Positions 9,036-17,964 are shown, counted from the stretch's first letter. The stretch: DNA of 64,000 nucleotides from Actinomadura madurae (GCF_900115095.1 NZ_FOVH01000002.1:744001-808000); one strand, 5' to 3'. The notes: generated from the letters alone by a model not told the origin. Translations and numbers: made by a program.

Positions 9036-9208
9036 AGGAACCCCCTTGGCTGCGGAAACAGCTCACACCATAGGGCGGGCCGGCCGCCGGTGCCCGGGGA
9101 AAATCGGGCACCGACCGGCCGTGGCCAAGTGTGACGGCGGACGCCTAATAGATGTATGGCGCCGCGGAGTGGTTCCTTTGCCGAATTCCTCACCGGTGTG
9201 CGGCGCGG

Positions 9209-9610
9209 CTAGTCGATGACGCGTTTGATCATTCCGTCGGTGTCCGGGTCGAGGCCCCAGGCGAAGACGGTGCGCGGGTGGATGCGGATGACGTCGGCGG
9301 TGACATGAGCCTCCTGGCCCGCGTCCTCCACCGCGGTCTCGGCACGTCCGCGGATCTCGATGCCGCGCACGCGCCACGGCGTGATCGAGGCCAGATCGTC
9401 GACGACGAACGCCACCTGGTCGTTGCCGCGAAGGTTGCGGTACTTGCGGCTCTGGGCGAGGTTGTATCCGCGGATATCGATGGTGCCCCGCTCGGCGTTG
9501 TACCTGAACCCGACGGGATTGTTCTGCGGGTCGCCCTTCGGGCCCACCGTGGCCAGCCGGCCGAGCCGCTGCCCGGCGAGGTACTCGCGTTCAAGATCGG
9601 TAAGGCTCAT
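9209..9610 (-). CDS. PPOX-class F420-dependent oxidoreductase
   Basis: The 133-residue protein has the split-barrel fold signature of the pyridoxamine-phosphate-oxidase-like family: LAGQRLGRLATVGPKGDPQNNPVGF at the N-terminus, then IRGYNLAQSRKYRNLRGNDQVAFVVDD and a C-terminal VIRIHPRTVFAWG. Actinobacterial members of this size usually bind F420 and reduce unknown substrates; flavin or heme binding is possible. The gene starts at ATG 9610, only nine bases after a candidate -10 element, and lacks a good ribosome site, so the message is probably leaderless. It lies 18 bases past the Nudix gene on the same strand but has its own MerR/SoxR-like promoter overlapping the end of that gene. Confidence 0.88.
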   Translation of the reverse strand: MSLTDLEREYLAGQRLGRLATVGPKGDPQNNPVGFRYNAERGTIDIRGYNLAQSRKYRNLRGNDQVAFVVDDLASITPWRVRGIEIRGRAETAVEDAGQEAHVTADVIRIHPRTVFAWGLDPDTDGMIKRVID

Positions 9611-9619
9611 GGTGCCCAG

Positions 9620-9648
9620 CCTGTAACCTCAACCTCCCTTGAGGTCAA
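9620..9648 (-). promoter_or_regulatory. SoxR/MerR-type promoter of the PPOX gene
   Basis: On the minus strand, TTGACC (9648-9643) and TACAGG (9625-9620) frame the dyad CCTCAAGGGAGGTTGAGG (9644-9627). The dyad has the same 18-base layout as known SoxR boxes, CCTCAA-N6-TTGAGG, and sits between the two promoter elements as MerR-family activators require. No soxR gene is in this window. Confidence 0.6.
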
Positions 9649-10135
9649 GCGCGCCGATCAGGGCGCGCAGGCGCGGGGACATCGCGTCCGGCAGCGCGTC
9701 GAGCGGGTACCAGCGCGCCTCCAGGATCTCCGCCGCGTCCAGCTCGAGCCGCCCGCCCACGATCCGCGCCTCGTAGTACGCCTCGACCCGGTGCCGGAAG
9801 CCGCCGGCGAGGCCGAGCGGCCGCGGAACGACCTCGACCTCCAGCGACGTCTCCTCGCGCACCTCGCGCCTGACCCCGTCCTCAAGCCGCTCGCCGGCGT
9901 TGACGTACCCGCCCGGCAGGCCCCACGCCCGGTACTCGGGCCACAGCCGATGCCGGAGCAGCAGGATCCTGCCCTCGTCGTCCTGGACGATCCCGCCCGC
10001 GTACACCAGGAACGTGTCGTGCCGGAGCCGCGCGAGCCGCCACTGCATCCGCCCGCCCAGCCGCCTCCAGACCCGCGCGGCGAGCCGGCCGAGGCGCCCG
10101 CGCAGCCGGCGCGGCACGCCGACCGGGATCCTCAT
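9629..10135 (-). CDS. Nudix hydrolase (small, MutT-like)
   Basis: This 168-residue protein carries the Nudix box GGYVNAGERLEDGVRREVREETSL near the middle, preceded by VYAGGIVQDDEGRILLLRHRLWPEYRAWGLPGG. The N-terminal 35 residues are very Arg-rich (RRLRGRLGRLAARVWRRLGGR), an odd extension that may contact nucleic acid or membrane phospholipid. Substrate cannot be predicted. Start ATG at 10135; a weak ribosome site leaves an internal start possible. It is upstream of the PPOX gene, whose promoter overlaps its last codons. Confidence 0.88.
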   Translation of the reverse strand: MRIPVGVPRRLRGRLGRLAARVWRRLGGRMQWRLARLRHDTFLVYAGGIVQDDEGRILLLRHRLWPEYRAWGLPGGYVNAGERLEDGVRREVREETSLEVEVVPRPLGLAGGFRHRVEAYYEARIVGGRLELDAAEILEARWYPLDALPDAMSPRLRALIGALDLKGG

Positions 10136-10290
10136 GATCGAATGCTAGCCCCCGCCGCCCCCGCGGCCGGACGAACGCCCGCGGGCGGCATCGCGCGGGA
10201 CGTGGTCCTCGTCACACTCCCCGCGATCGGGATCCACCGGCGGGCCCCGACTCGTCCCACAAGGGAAAGCCAGACAAGCCAGGAGGATCT

Positions 10291-10569
10291 GTGACCACGA
10301 CCGCGATGGAACCGACGGCCGACACCGCATCGGCTCCCGAGAGCCGCTCGCCCGTCCGGCTCCTCCGGAAGGTCGGCGTCGCGATCGCCGGCGTGGCCCT
10401 GATCGTCGCCGGCTGCGTCATGCTCGTCATACCGGGACCCGGCATCGTCGCGATCCTCGCCGGCCTGGGCCTCCTCGGCACCGAGTTCCCCACGGCCCGC
10501 CGCCTCAGCACCCGCCTGAACGCCTACGCCCGCACCGCCTGGAACAAACTCCGCCGCAAGAACCCCTGA
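10291..10569 (+). CDS. PGPGW/TIGR02611-family small membrane protein
   Basis: The 92-residue product is a small integral membrane protein of the TIGR02611/PGPGW type. It has a hydrophilic N-terminal 25 residues, then two hydrophobic segments joined by the diagnostic VIPGPG turn (VGVAIAGVALIVAGCVMLVIPGPG), and ends with a basic tail. The function of the family is unknown. GTG at 10291 is chosen because AGGAGG lies six bases upstream. It is convergent with the kinase gene, 16 bases away. Confidence 0.88.
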   Translation: MTTTAMEPTADTASAPESRSPVRLLRKVGVAIAGVALIVAGCVMLVIPGPGIVAILAGLGLLGTEFPTARRLSTRLNAYARTAWNKLRRKNP

Positions 10570-10585
10570 CCCAAGACCGACGCAG

Positions 10586-12382
10586 TCAGTACGCGCGCGT
10601 TATCGTGCCGCTCGCTCCCCAATCGCGGTAGCCGACGGAGTAGAGCGAATGGTAGACGAGGTCCGGCGCGACCCTGCTCCAGATGTCGATGTCCAGACGT
10701 TTCGGCAAGTTCTCGCGGTCGGTGACGAGCGTGTAGGTGACCTTGCTCATCCTGCTGCCGAACATCTTGTAAAAGGACGCTATCGGCCCACTGGCCGCGA
10801 GGTCTCCACCCTGCGCCGTGCCGCGGTAGGTGATCGTGCCGCTGTCGGCCGAGCGTCTGAGTGCCGGGGATTTCCGGAGAAGTTCCAGAACGTTGTATGG
10901 AGAGGTGACCCACCTCACCTCGCTCGCCGTCCAGATGAAGACATCGCTGATCTCCGACTGCGATGTGGCGCCGGTGGGATGGCAGGTCGTGGGGTCGTTG
11001 CGGTAGTAGCCGCAATTTCCGATCACGATGATGCGTTGGCGGTCCGGCGCTCCATACGAGGAGCCCAGATCGGTGCGCACCGTGAGGTCGTAGTTGGTGC
11101 TTTGGCCGGACTGGTAGTGCAGCCTGCCTTGCGCTTCGAAACTGTCGGCGCTTTGGGTCATGCCTCCCTCGGCGGTGAAGGCGGCCGTTTGCTGTCGCGC
11201 AACGGCTTTCTCCACGGCGGTGGCCACGGCGGCGGGAGTTGTCAAAGGGCCGGTCCTGGGCGCCGCAACTGGTGATTTCCTGCTGAGCGGGGTGTGGGTG
11301 GTTCGGGGAGTCGCAGCAGCGCTAGGGGTGGTCGTAGCCATGCGGGAAGGGGCGGAGGTTCTCGCCTTGACGGCCATCGCGATGGTGCCGACAAGTAACA
11401 CGACCGCGATGAGAAGGCCGGCCACGAGAGGGACGCGCTGTAAGGCGGCGCGCTTCGCCGGGTTGCCCTCCACGGGGAGTCTGACGGTGGCCCAGCGGGT
11501 GGTGCGCTCGTTCGCGAGGGTGGCGTCGTCGGCTCTGGCCAGGGCGTGGCCTTGGGACAGGGCTTCGGGGGCACTGATCGGGCCCTGGGAATGCTCCAGC
11601 AGCTGCAGCAGGACGTCGCGGCTGCGGGGCCGCTTGGCGGGTTCCTTGTGAAGGGTCTGGGCCACGAGAACGCGTAGCGGGCCGGACAGCCCGCCGAGAT
11701 CCGGTTTGCCCTTCATGATGCGGTTCATGACGGCCGGGATGGTGTCCTGGCCGTAGGGCGGACGGCCGATCGCGGCGTAGGCGATGGTCGCACCCCAGGC
11801 GAACACGTCGGCGGCCGGGCCGACCGGCTCACCTGCGAGTTGCTCCGGGGCCATATAGGACGGGGTGCCGATGACCGTGCTGGTAGCGGTCACCGTGGCG
11901 TCCAAGGACCGGGCCACGCCGAAATCGATGACACGGGGGCCGTCGGAGCCGACCAGGACGTTGCCGGGCTTGAAGTCGCGGTGGACGACACCCGCTTCGT
12001 GAATCGCCGCGAGCGCCGTGGCCGTTCCGATGGCCAGACGGTAGAGCGAGGGGCCGTCCTGCGTGCCGTTCTCCAGCACGAGATCGCGCAGGGAGGGGCC
12101 GTCGATGAGTTCCGTGGCGACGTAGGAGAGGTCGTCGTCTTCCCCCATGTCGAGGATTTCGGCGGTACAGAAGGACGCCACCTTGCGCGCCGCCGAGATT
12201 TCCTTGAGGAAGGCATCGCGTGAACCGCCGCGGTCATGAAGGACCTTCAAGGCGACCCGACGACCGTCCTCGTCCTCGGCGAGGTAAACGACGCCCTGGC
12301 CGCCTTCCCCAAGGCGTCCTGTCAGGCGGTAGCGTCCGAGGCTTTCCGGGTCCCGGGACGTCAAGGGTCTGCTCGCCGTCAT
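10586..12382 (-). CDS. Receptor-type serine/threonine protein kinase
   Basis: The 598-residue protein is a Hanks-type kinase. The glycine loop GEGGQGVVYLAE, the ATP-anchoring Lys46 (VALKVL), the catalytic loop HRDFKPGN (134-141) and DFG (153-155) are all intact, as is the GTPSYMAPEQ activation/P+1 segment. A single membrane helix runs at about 318-338, followed by a Thr/Pro-rich linker and an extracellular domain of about 230 residues whose pattern resembles lipoprotein LppX/LprG-like sensors. It should phosphorylate cytoplasmic targets in response to a ligand or lipid outside. ATG at 12382 begins two residues before the domain-like TASRPLTSRDPESLGRYRL; the 37 residues of a longer frame upstream are not kinase-like. 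Its ribosome site is weak. Confidence 0.92.
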   Translation of the reverse strand: MTASRPLTSRDPESLGRYRLTGRLGEGGQGVVYLAEDEDGRRVALKVLHDRGGSRDAFLKEISAARKVASFCTAEILDMGEDDDLSYVATELIDGPSLRDLVLENGTQDGPSLYRLAIGTATALAAIHEAGVVHRDFKPGNVLVGSDGPRVIDFGVARSLDATVTATSTVIGTPSYMAPEQLAGEPVGPAADVFAWGATIAYAAIGRPPYGQDTIPAVMNRIMKGKPDLGGLSGPLRVLVAQTLHKEPAKRPRSRDVLLQLLEHSQGPISAPEALSQGHALARADDATLANERTTRWATVRLPVEGNPAKRAALQRVPLVAGLLIAVVLLVGTIAMAVKARTSAPSRMATTTPSAAATPRTTHTPLSRKSPVAAPRTGPLTTPAAVATAVEKAVARQQTAAFTAEGGMTQSADSFEAQGRLHYQSGQSTNYDLTVRTDLGSSYGAPDRQRIIVIGNCGYYRNDPTTCHPTGATSQSEISDVFIWTASEVRWVTSPYNVLELLRKSPALRRSADSGTITYRGTAQGGDLAASGPIASFYKMFGSRMSKVTYTLVTDRENLPKRLDIDIWSRVAPDLVYHSLYSVGYRDWGASGTITRAY

Positions 12383-13228
12383 GCCGGGCCTGCACGGTGG
12401 GACGCTGAAGAGGGATGCACGTGTGGCTCGACCTTCCTTCGTGCCGCAAACTGCGGAAGCGCTGGGAGCCGTGGCGCGCCCGACCTTCGTCAAGTTGCTG
12501 GACGGCCAACGTGCCCAGGGCGTTTACCGACGTTCGGGAACGGTGACGGCTCGTGAAGTCGATCAACGCGAACCTGATGAGGGCCCTCCTGGACCTCGGT
12601 GGAACGGGTGGCGTCAACGGGCCACGCCCATCGGGGACATCGGAGGCGGTGAGTGGCATGCCGGCCGGCGGACGCGGCGCCGGCGATGATCAATGTTGAG
12701 GATCCCGGAAGGTACCCCGAGTCGGGGTCGCCCGAGGCTGGACGGGGTGGTGCGAGGTCCCGGGGCGGGGTTCTTGATCTTCGGACAAAGGTGGGAGTTT
12801 CACGATTTCTGATCGTGGACGGGAGATTTCTATCTCGGTCTGTGTGCGCGGGTGTGATGGGGCTTTCTGGCGTGCGGACCGTCCCGGACTTCTCCGTGGG
12901 GTCGCGGTGCGAGAGGTGATGCTCGCGTCTGAATCTCCGGGCGCTGTGCATGGTTGGTGAGATTCTCTGTCTCTGGGCGGACTGGCGTGTACCTGGCAAA
13001 ACCTAGGTGGTCTGCGGGGATTAATGGGGCGGATGTGATCAATGGGGCCGTCGGGATCTGTTTTAGAATGGTTGTTGCCTCTTGTGGCTTGACGGCCCGG
13101 GATTCCCTGATATTTCGGATTACAATGGCGAATAGTGACGAAGCGGGTTGATCAGTTGGTGGCTTGGGAGAATGGCGGCGCGGGTATGAGTGGGGCAACC
13201 GAATTCCGCTCGTCGCTCCGGAGTGCAG
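12383..13228. other. Large divergent intergenic region, AT-rich in its right half
   Basis: These 846 bases hold the promoters of the kinase gene (left) and the esterase gene (right). From about 12770 to 13180 the sequence is markedly less GC-rich than the rest of the window and contains no frame with actinomycete codon use. I see no transposase remnant, tRNA or repeat in it. It may be decayed coding sequence or a long regulatory region. Confidence 0.5.
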
Positions 13229-14044
13229 ATGCGTCCATCCCGCCCCTGTCTGTCCGCTTTCGGTGCGGTGACCATCGCCGCCGCCTCCCTGCTGTGGTCC
13301 GGGTCCGCCTCGGCGGCCGCCACCAGCTACGTCGCACTGGGGGACTCCTACTCGTCCGGCACGGGGGCCGGGAACTACGACCCCGGCAGCGGGTCGTGCA
13401 ACCGCAGCGCCAACGCCTACCCGAACCTGTGGGCGGCGGCGCACGCCACCGATTCGTTCAAGTTCGTGGCGTGCTCGGGGGCGACGACCACGAGCGTCGC
13501 GAGCGGCCAGCTCGGGGCGCTGACCTCCTCGACGACGCTCGTGAGCCTCACCGCCGGTGGCAATGACGCCGGCTTCGCCAACGTCATGCAGACGTGCGTG
13601 CTGGAGTCGACCTCCAGCTGCCAGAGCAGGGTCGCGCAGGCCGAGAGCTACATGCGCAACACCCTTCCCGGCCGGCTCGACTCCCTGTACTCGCAGATCC
13701 GCGCCAAGGCCCCGTCCGCGCGCGTGGTGGTGCTCGGCTACCCGCGCCTCTACAAGATCGTCGACGTGTGCGTGGGGCTGAGCAACGCCAAGCGCACCGC
13801 CCTGAACGGCGCCGCCGACACCCTCGACGGCGTCATCGCCTCGGCGGCGGGCCGCGCCGGGTTCGCCTGGTCGGACGTCCGGGACGAGTTCGCCGGGCAC
13901 GAACTGTGCTCAGGGCACGACTGGCTCAACGCGGTGACGATCCCGATCGGGTCGTCCTACCACCCGACCGCGCTCGGCCACCGGTCCGGCTACCTGCCCG
14001 CCATGACCGGCTCCGCCCGCCTGGCCCTGAAGAAGCTGGCCTGA
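13229..14044 (+). CDS. Secreted SGNH/GDSL lipase-esterase
   Basis: The 271-residue protein begins with a Sec signal peptide (basic start, hydrophobic AFGAVTIAAASLL, cleavage near SASAA). Block I VALGDSYSSGTG supplies the nucleophile Ser40, GGNDAGF is block III, and SSYHPTALGHRSGY near the end carries the catalytic His. Six cysteines after the signal peptide fit the three disulfides of Streptomyces-type extracellular lipases. It likely cleaves acyl esters outside the cell. ATG at 13229 with GGAG upstream gives a proper signal peptide; an upstream GTG at 13190 would add 13 polar residues. The 3' end overlaps the convergent MFS gene by 55 bases. Confidence 0.93.
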   Translation: MRPSRPCLSAFGAVTIAAASLLWSGSASAAATSYVALGDSYSSGTGAGNYDPGSGSCNRSANAYPNLWAAAHATDSFKFVACSGATTTSVASGQLGALTSSTTLVSLTAGGNDAGFANVMQTCVLESTSSCQSRVAQAESYMRNTLPGRLDSLYSQIRAKAPSARVVVLGYPRLYKIVDVCVGLSNAKRTALNGAADTLDGVIASAAGRAGFAWSDVRDEFAGHELCSGHDWLNAVTIPIGSSYHPTALGHRSGYLPAMTGSARLALKKLA

Positions 14045-15159
14045 CCGGCGAGCACCGCGATCGCGCCGGCCATCAGCAGCGCGCTCACCCAGACGGGGGA
14101 GCGGTAGCCGAGGCCGGCGCCGATCGCGGTGCCGCCGAGCCACGGGCCGATCGTGCCGCCCACGTTGAACGCGGCCGTCGCGAACCCGCCCGCCAGCGTC
14201 GGCGCGCCCGCTCCCTGGTCGAGGACGCGTGCGATCAGCGCGGGGCCCGTGCCGAACGCCAGCATCCCCTGGACGAAGACGAGCGCGACCGCCGGCACGG
14301 GGTGCGCCGCCGCCAGGGCGAGCGCGGCCCATCCGACGGTCAGTGACGCCATCCCGCCCGCGATGAGCACTGTGGGACGGCGGTCGGCGAAGCGCCCGCC
14401 GAGGGTCACGCCCGCGAGGGACCCGGCGCCGAACAGCGCCAGCAGTGCCGGCACCCATGCGGAGCCGAGGCCGGTGACGTTGGTCGCGAGCGGCGCCAGG
14501 TAGGTGAAGGTGCAGAACGTCGCGCCCTGGAACAGCGCGTTCACCGTGAGGGTGAGCAGGAGCCGGCCGTCGGCCAGCGCACGCAGTTCCTGACGGGCGC
14601 CGCCCGCGGACGGGCGTTCCTCCGGGATCGCCCTGGCGATCGCGGCGACGGCGGGAAGCGAGACCAGCGCGACCGCCCAGAAGGCCGCGCGCCAGCCCCA
14701 CGCCTCGCCGAGCAGCGCGCCGGCCGGGACGCCCGCGACGCAGGCGACGGTGACGCCGCCGACCACGACCGAGGTGGCGCGGGCGCGGGCGGCGGGGGGT
14801 GCGAGCGCGGTCGCGGTGGTGAGCGCGACGGCCCAGAACCCGGCGTTGGCCAGCGCCGCGACGACGCGGGTGACCAGCAGCAGGGCGTAGCTGGTGGTGA
14901 GCGCGCCGATCACGTGCACGGCGACGAAGACGCACAGGAACGCCAGCAGCGCCCGGCGGCGCGGCCACCGCCGGGCGAGCAGCGTCATCGACGGCGCGCC
15001 GATCACCATGCCGATGGCGAAGGCCGAGGTGAGCAGGCCGGCGGCGGGGACGGACACGCGCAGGTCGGCGGCGATGCCGGGGACGAGCCCGGACAGCATG
15101 AACTCCGAGGTGCCCTGGGCGAACACGGCCAGCCCGAGGACATAGACGGCGAAAGGCAA
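13990..15159 (-). CDS. MFS efflux transporter (Cmx/CmrA-like)
   Basis: The 389-residue protein has twelve hydrophobic segments and the drug:H+ antiporter look of the AraJ/Cmx group: GTSEFMLSGLVPGIAADL in helix 1, TSAFAIGMVIGAPSMTLLARRWPRR after helix 2 and GEAWGWRAAFW near helix 5. Close relatives export chloramphenicol or other small molecules; the true substrate is unknown. It starts with TTG at 15159 preceded by GGGAG. It is divergent from a TetR gene whose promoter is in the shared 263-base gap, so TetR control of the pump is plausible. Confidence 0.88.
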   Translation of the reverse strand: MPFAVYVLGLAVFAQGTSEFMLSGLVPGIAADLRVSVPAAGLLTSAFAIGMVIGAPSMTLLARRWPRRRALLAFLCVFVAVHVIGALTTSYALLLVTRVVAALANAGFWAVALTTATALAPPAARARATSVVVGGVTVACVAGVPAGALLGEAWGWRAAFWAVALVSLPAVAAIARAIPEERPSAGGARQELRALADGRLLLTLTVNALFQGATFCTFTYLAPLATNVTGLGSAWVPALLALFGAGSLAGVTLGGRFADRRPTVLIAGGMASLTVGWAALALAAAHPVPAVALVFVQGMLAFGTGPALIARVLDQGAGAPTLAGGFATAAFNVGGTIGPWLGGTAIGAGLGYRSPVWVSALLMAGAIAVLAGQASFFRARRAEPVMAGR

Positions 15160-15383
15160 GGGAGACTCCCGAGACGGCGAACAGGTCGGCTGATCGGTGG
15201 GGGGCTGCGCCGGGATGGCCGTCCGGTGTCGTCACGGACGGCGGTGGCGAAAGGAGATCCCTCGCGTCAGAGGGCGAGGACAGCCCGCCTCGGGCGGCCC
15301 GCAGGGAGGGGGCCGCCGGGAGTCAGCGTCTATCCGACTCGGGGCTGGACATGGCCACCAGGCTAGCAGCGGCCGTGACCGGG

Positions 15384-15422
15384 TTGACAGAACATTGTTC
15401 TGGAGTGCCAGAATGATGTTCT
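15384..15422 (+). promoter_or_regulatory. TetR-gene promoter with two operator-like palindromes
   Basis: TTGACA (15384-15389) is followed by the perfect palindrome AGAACATTGTTCT (15389-15401) and a related imperfect copy AGAATGATGTTCT (15410-15422) that ends at the start codon. CAGAAT (15409-15414) can serve as the -10, which would place the transcript start at or next to the ATG. The layout fits autorepression by the TetR protein encoded downstream. Confidence 0.6.
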
Positions 15423-15995
15423 ATGACGGAGGCGGGGCGGGCCCGGGTGCTGCGGGCGGCGCTGGAGCTGTTCGGGCGGGACGGGGTCGCCGGCACGACG
15501 CTGAGCGGGCTCCGGACGGCGAGCGGGGTGAGCGTCGGGAGCTTCTACCACCATTTCGCCGGCAAGGAGCAGGTGGCGGAGGCACTGTTCGTGGAGTGCG
15601 TCTCGATGTACCAGGACGCCTTCCTCGCCGAGCTGAAGGCGCATGACGGGGCCCGCGAGGCGGTGACCGGCGTCGTCGCCTTCCACGTCCGGTGGTGCAG
15701 GGAGAATCCCGGCCGGGCGCGGTTCATGTTCACCGAGCGTCCGGCGGGGAGCGAGGATCTGGCCGCGCGCAACAGGATGTTCTTCCGCGAGGTCCGCGGC
15801 TGGTGGCGGGTCCATGTGCGCCACGGCGCGCTGGCCGACGTGGACGCGGTGACCGCGTTCGTCCTCTGGCTCGGTCCCGCGCAGGAGCTGTGCCGGATGT
15901 GGCTGAACGGCCAGGCCCCGGAGCCGGACGGCGGGCAGGTCGAATGGCTGAGCGAGGCCGCGTGGCGGTCGGTGGGAGGCGATCATGCTGGTTGA
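15423..15995 (+). CDS. TetR-family transcriptional regulator
   Basis: The 190-residue protein has a TetR helix-turn-helix in its first 50 residues (ALELFGRDGVAGTTLSGLRTASGVSVGSFYHHFAGKEQVAEALF) and a ligand-binding helical C-terminus rich in Trp and Arg. No ribosome site precedes ATG 15423, and two palindromes lie directly upstream, so it probably makes a leaderless message and represses itself. It may also control the divergent MFS pump and the amidohydrolase gene, whose start overlaps its stop by 11 bases. Confidence 0.9.
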   Translation: MTEAGRARVLRAALELFGRDGVAGTTLSGLRTASGVSVGSFYHHFAGKEQVAEALFVECVSMYQDAFLAELKAHDGAREAVTGVVAFHVRWCRENPGRARFMFTERPAGSEDLAARNRMFFREVRGWWRVHVRHGALADVDAVTAFVLWLGPAQELCRMWLNGQAPEPDGGQVEWLSEAAWRSVGGDHAG

Positions 15996-16794
15996 CGCGT
16001 GGATGCAGCACGGGACGGTCCGGTTCCTGCGGCACGAGATGCTGGACTCGCTGTGGCGGTGGACGGGGGAGCGTCCGCCGGAAGAGGAGATCCCGGTCGC
16101 GGCGACGGTCGCGGCGATGGACGCCGGGGGCGTGGACGTCGGCCTGATCAGTGCCTGGTACGGCCCGGAGGGCGACCTGGTGAGCAACGACGAGGTGGCG
16201 TCCTTCGTCCGGCAGGCCCCGGACCGGCTCGTCGGGATCGCGTCCGCCGACCTGCGCAAGCCCATGGAGGCGGTGAGGGAGCTCCGGCGGTGCGTGCGCG
16301 ATCTGGGGTTCAAGGGCCTGCGCGTGGTGCCGTGGCTGTGGGAGCTGCCGCCGACGGACCGCCGCTACTACCCGCTGTTCGCCGAGTGCGTGGAGCTGGG
16401 CGTCCCCTTCTGCACGCAGGTCGGCCACACGGGCCCGCTCCGTCCGAGCGAGACGGGACGGCCGATCCCGTACATCGACCAGGTGGCGCTCGACTTCCCT
16501 GAGCTGGTCATCGTCGGCGGCCACATCGGCTATCCGTGGACGGAGGAGATGGTCGCGGTGTGCCGCAAGCATCCGAACGTGTACATCGACACGTCCGCCT
16601 ACACGGTGCGCAGGTACCCGCCGGAACTCGTCCGATACATGACCCAGGACCGGCACCACAAGGTCATGTTCGGGACGAACTACCCGATGATGACCGCTGA
16701 GCGGGCCCTCAAGGGGCTGGGCGACCTTGGCCTCGGCGCGACCGCGAAGGAGGCGTTCCTCGCGGGCAACGCCCAGAAGGTCTTCGGTCTTTAA
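15985..16794 (+). CDS. Amidohydrolase family protein (amidohydrolase_2)
   Basis: This 269-residue protein resembles the ACMSD-like amidohydrolase_2 family, which includes metal-dependent decarboxylases and lactone hydrolases. Visible family features are FKGLRVVPWLWELPPTDRRYYPLFAECVELGVPF, the HIGYPW segment (metal ligand His) and FGTNYPM near the C-terminus, where a catalytic Asp often stands as GSDYP; here it is Asn, so activity is not certain. The usual N-terminal HxH is also absent, the protein starting VDAWMQHG. The start overlaps the end of the TetR gene by 11 bases, so both are co-transcribed. Confidence 0.82.
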   Translation: MLVDAWMQHGTVRFLRHEMLDSLWRWTGERPPEEEIPVAATVAAMDAGGVDVGLISAWYGPEGDLVSNDEVASFVRQAPDRLVGIASADLRKPMEAVRELRRCVRDLGFKGLRVVPWLWELPPTDRRYYPLFAECVELGVPFCTQVGHTGPLRPSETGRPIPYIDQVALDFPELVIVGGHIGYPWTEEMVAVCRKHPNVYIDTSAYTVRRYPPELVRYMTQDRHHKVMFGTNYPMMTAERALKGLGDLGLGATAKEAFLAGNAQKVFGL

Positions 16795-16812
16795 TGATCT
16801 ACAACGTAAAGG

Positions 16813-17859
16813 TCAGCGCCGGAGCGTCCGGCACGCCAGGATCCCCAGGGGGACCGGCGCCCAGAAGGTGATCGCGCGGAACAGCAGGACGGCGTGCAGG
16901 GCGGCGCCGGTGTCGATGTCCAGGGCGGCGAGCGCGGCGACGAGCGCGGCCTCGGTGGAGCCGACGCCGCCGGGCGTCGGGATGGCCGAGCCCGCCGCGG
17001 CGCCCACCAGGTAGGCGGCGACGAGGGCCAGGGTGTCGGCCGGCCCCACCGCCGTGCCGGGGATGGCGAGGACGCTGAGCGTGAAGGCGAGGCCGAGGGC
17101 GAGCGTCGTCCCGGCGGACGCGCCGAGGACGACCGCGAGGTCGCGCGGGCGGCGGCACAGGTCGGCGAACCCGGCGGCGGCCCGGCGGGCGGGCCCGGAG
17201 CGGAGCGCGCGGCGGCCCCACAGCACCGCGGCGGGCAGCAGTACCCCGACGGCGACGAGCAGCGGGAGGGGCGGGACGAGTTCGGCGGCCTGGGCGGCGT
17301 GGTGGCCGAGCGCGTCCAGCATCCGGTCGTTCGCGGCGCCGGGCAGGAGCACGGTGCCGAGCCCGAGGACGGCGCCCATCAGCAGCAGGTCCGCGGGCAG
17401 GCCGGCCACCTGCAGGACGGCCACGGCCACGGCGGCGCGGGGGAGTGGCAGGCCGCGGCAGACGAGGTAGCGGGTGTTCACGGCGACGGCGCCGAGGCCT
17501 CCCGGGGTGACCCGGTTGGCGGCGGACGCGGTGAACTGCGTCATCGTCGTCGCGACCAGCGGGAGCGGCCGGCCCGCCGCCCCGCGCAGCGCGATCGCCG
17601 AGAAGACGTAGTGCAGCAGGGACAGCAGGACCAGCGGCGCGAGGAATCCCCACCGCATGTGGCCGACCGCCGCGGCGGCCGGCCGTAGTGGGCCGGCCGC
17701 CACGAGCGCGGCCGCGGTGAGGGCGGCCGTCAGGATTCCGAGGACGGCCCAGCGGGCCCCGCGGGACCGCGGGACGGAGGGGAGGGCGGGGGCGTCGACG
17801 CCAATTCCGGTGACCTTGGCGGACGCCGCGGTTTCAGCGGGGGCGGCGATCGTCTCCAC
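16813..17859 (-). CDS. YbhN/UPF0104-family integral membrane protein (LPG-synthase-like transmembrane region)
   Basis: The 348-residue protein has a hydrophilic N-terminus and about eight hydrophobic helices. The segment FTASAANRVTPGGLGAVAVNTRYL and the later AAGSAIPTPGGVGSTEAALVAAL are the signature Gly-rich loops of the lysylphosphatidylglycerol-synthase transmembrane family (DUF56/UPF0104). It lacks the C-terminal soluble synthase domain of MprF, so it is more likely a lipid or polyprenyl flippase-like protein than an aminoacyl transferase. GTG at 17859 is used. Its end is 18 bases from the convergent amidohydrolase gene. Confidence 0.85.
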   Translation of the reverse strand: METIAAPAETAASAKVTGIGVDAPALPSVPRSRGARWAVLGILTAALTAAALVAAGPLRPAAAAVGHMRWGFLAPLVLLSLLHYVFSAIALRGAAGRPLPLVATTMTQFTASAANRVTPGGLGAVAVNTRYLVCRGLPLPRAAVAVAVLQVAGLPADLLLMGAVLGLGTVLLPGAANDRMLDALGHHAAQAAELVPPLPLLVAVGVLLPAAVLWGRRALRSGPARRAAAGFADLCRRPRDLAVVLGASAGTTLALGLAFTLSVLAIPGTAVGPADTLALVAAYLVGAAAGSAIPTPGGVGSTEAALVAALAALDIDTGAALHAVLLFRAITFWAPVPLGILACRTLRR

Positions 17860-17925
17860 ACCTCAGTGGTCGGCTACTCGATTGAAGAGTATGCGACCCC
17901 CGGCATCCCTGGACGCGAACGTTGG

Positions 17926-17957
17926 GTGACCTGTGATCCACGAGGCCCGCAGGTCAC
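17926..17957 (-). terminator. Hairpin after the TIGR03086 gene
   Basis: GTGACCTG (17926-17933) pairs perfectly with CAGGTCAC (17950-17957) across a 16-base loop, seven bases beyond the stop of the leftward TIGR03086 gene. It could end that transcript before the membrane-protein gene, but it is short. Confidence 0.4.
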
Positions 17958-17964
17958 GTGCGGA

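Noticed and set aside
12770..13180. AT-rich island as a prophage or insertion-sequence remnant
   Set aside because: No transposase or integrase fragment, terminal inverted repeats or target duplication could be found in it.
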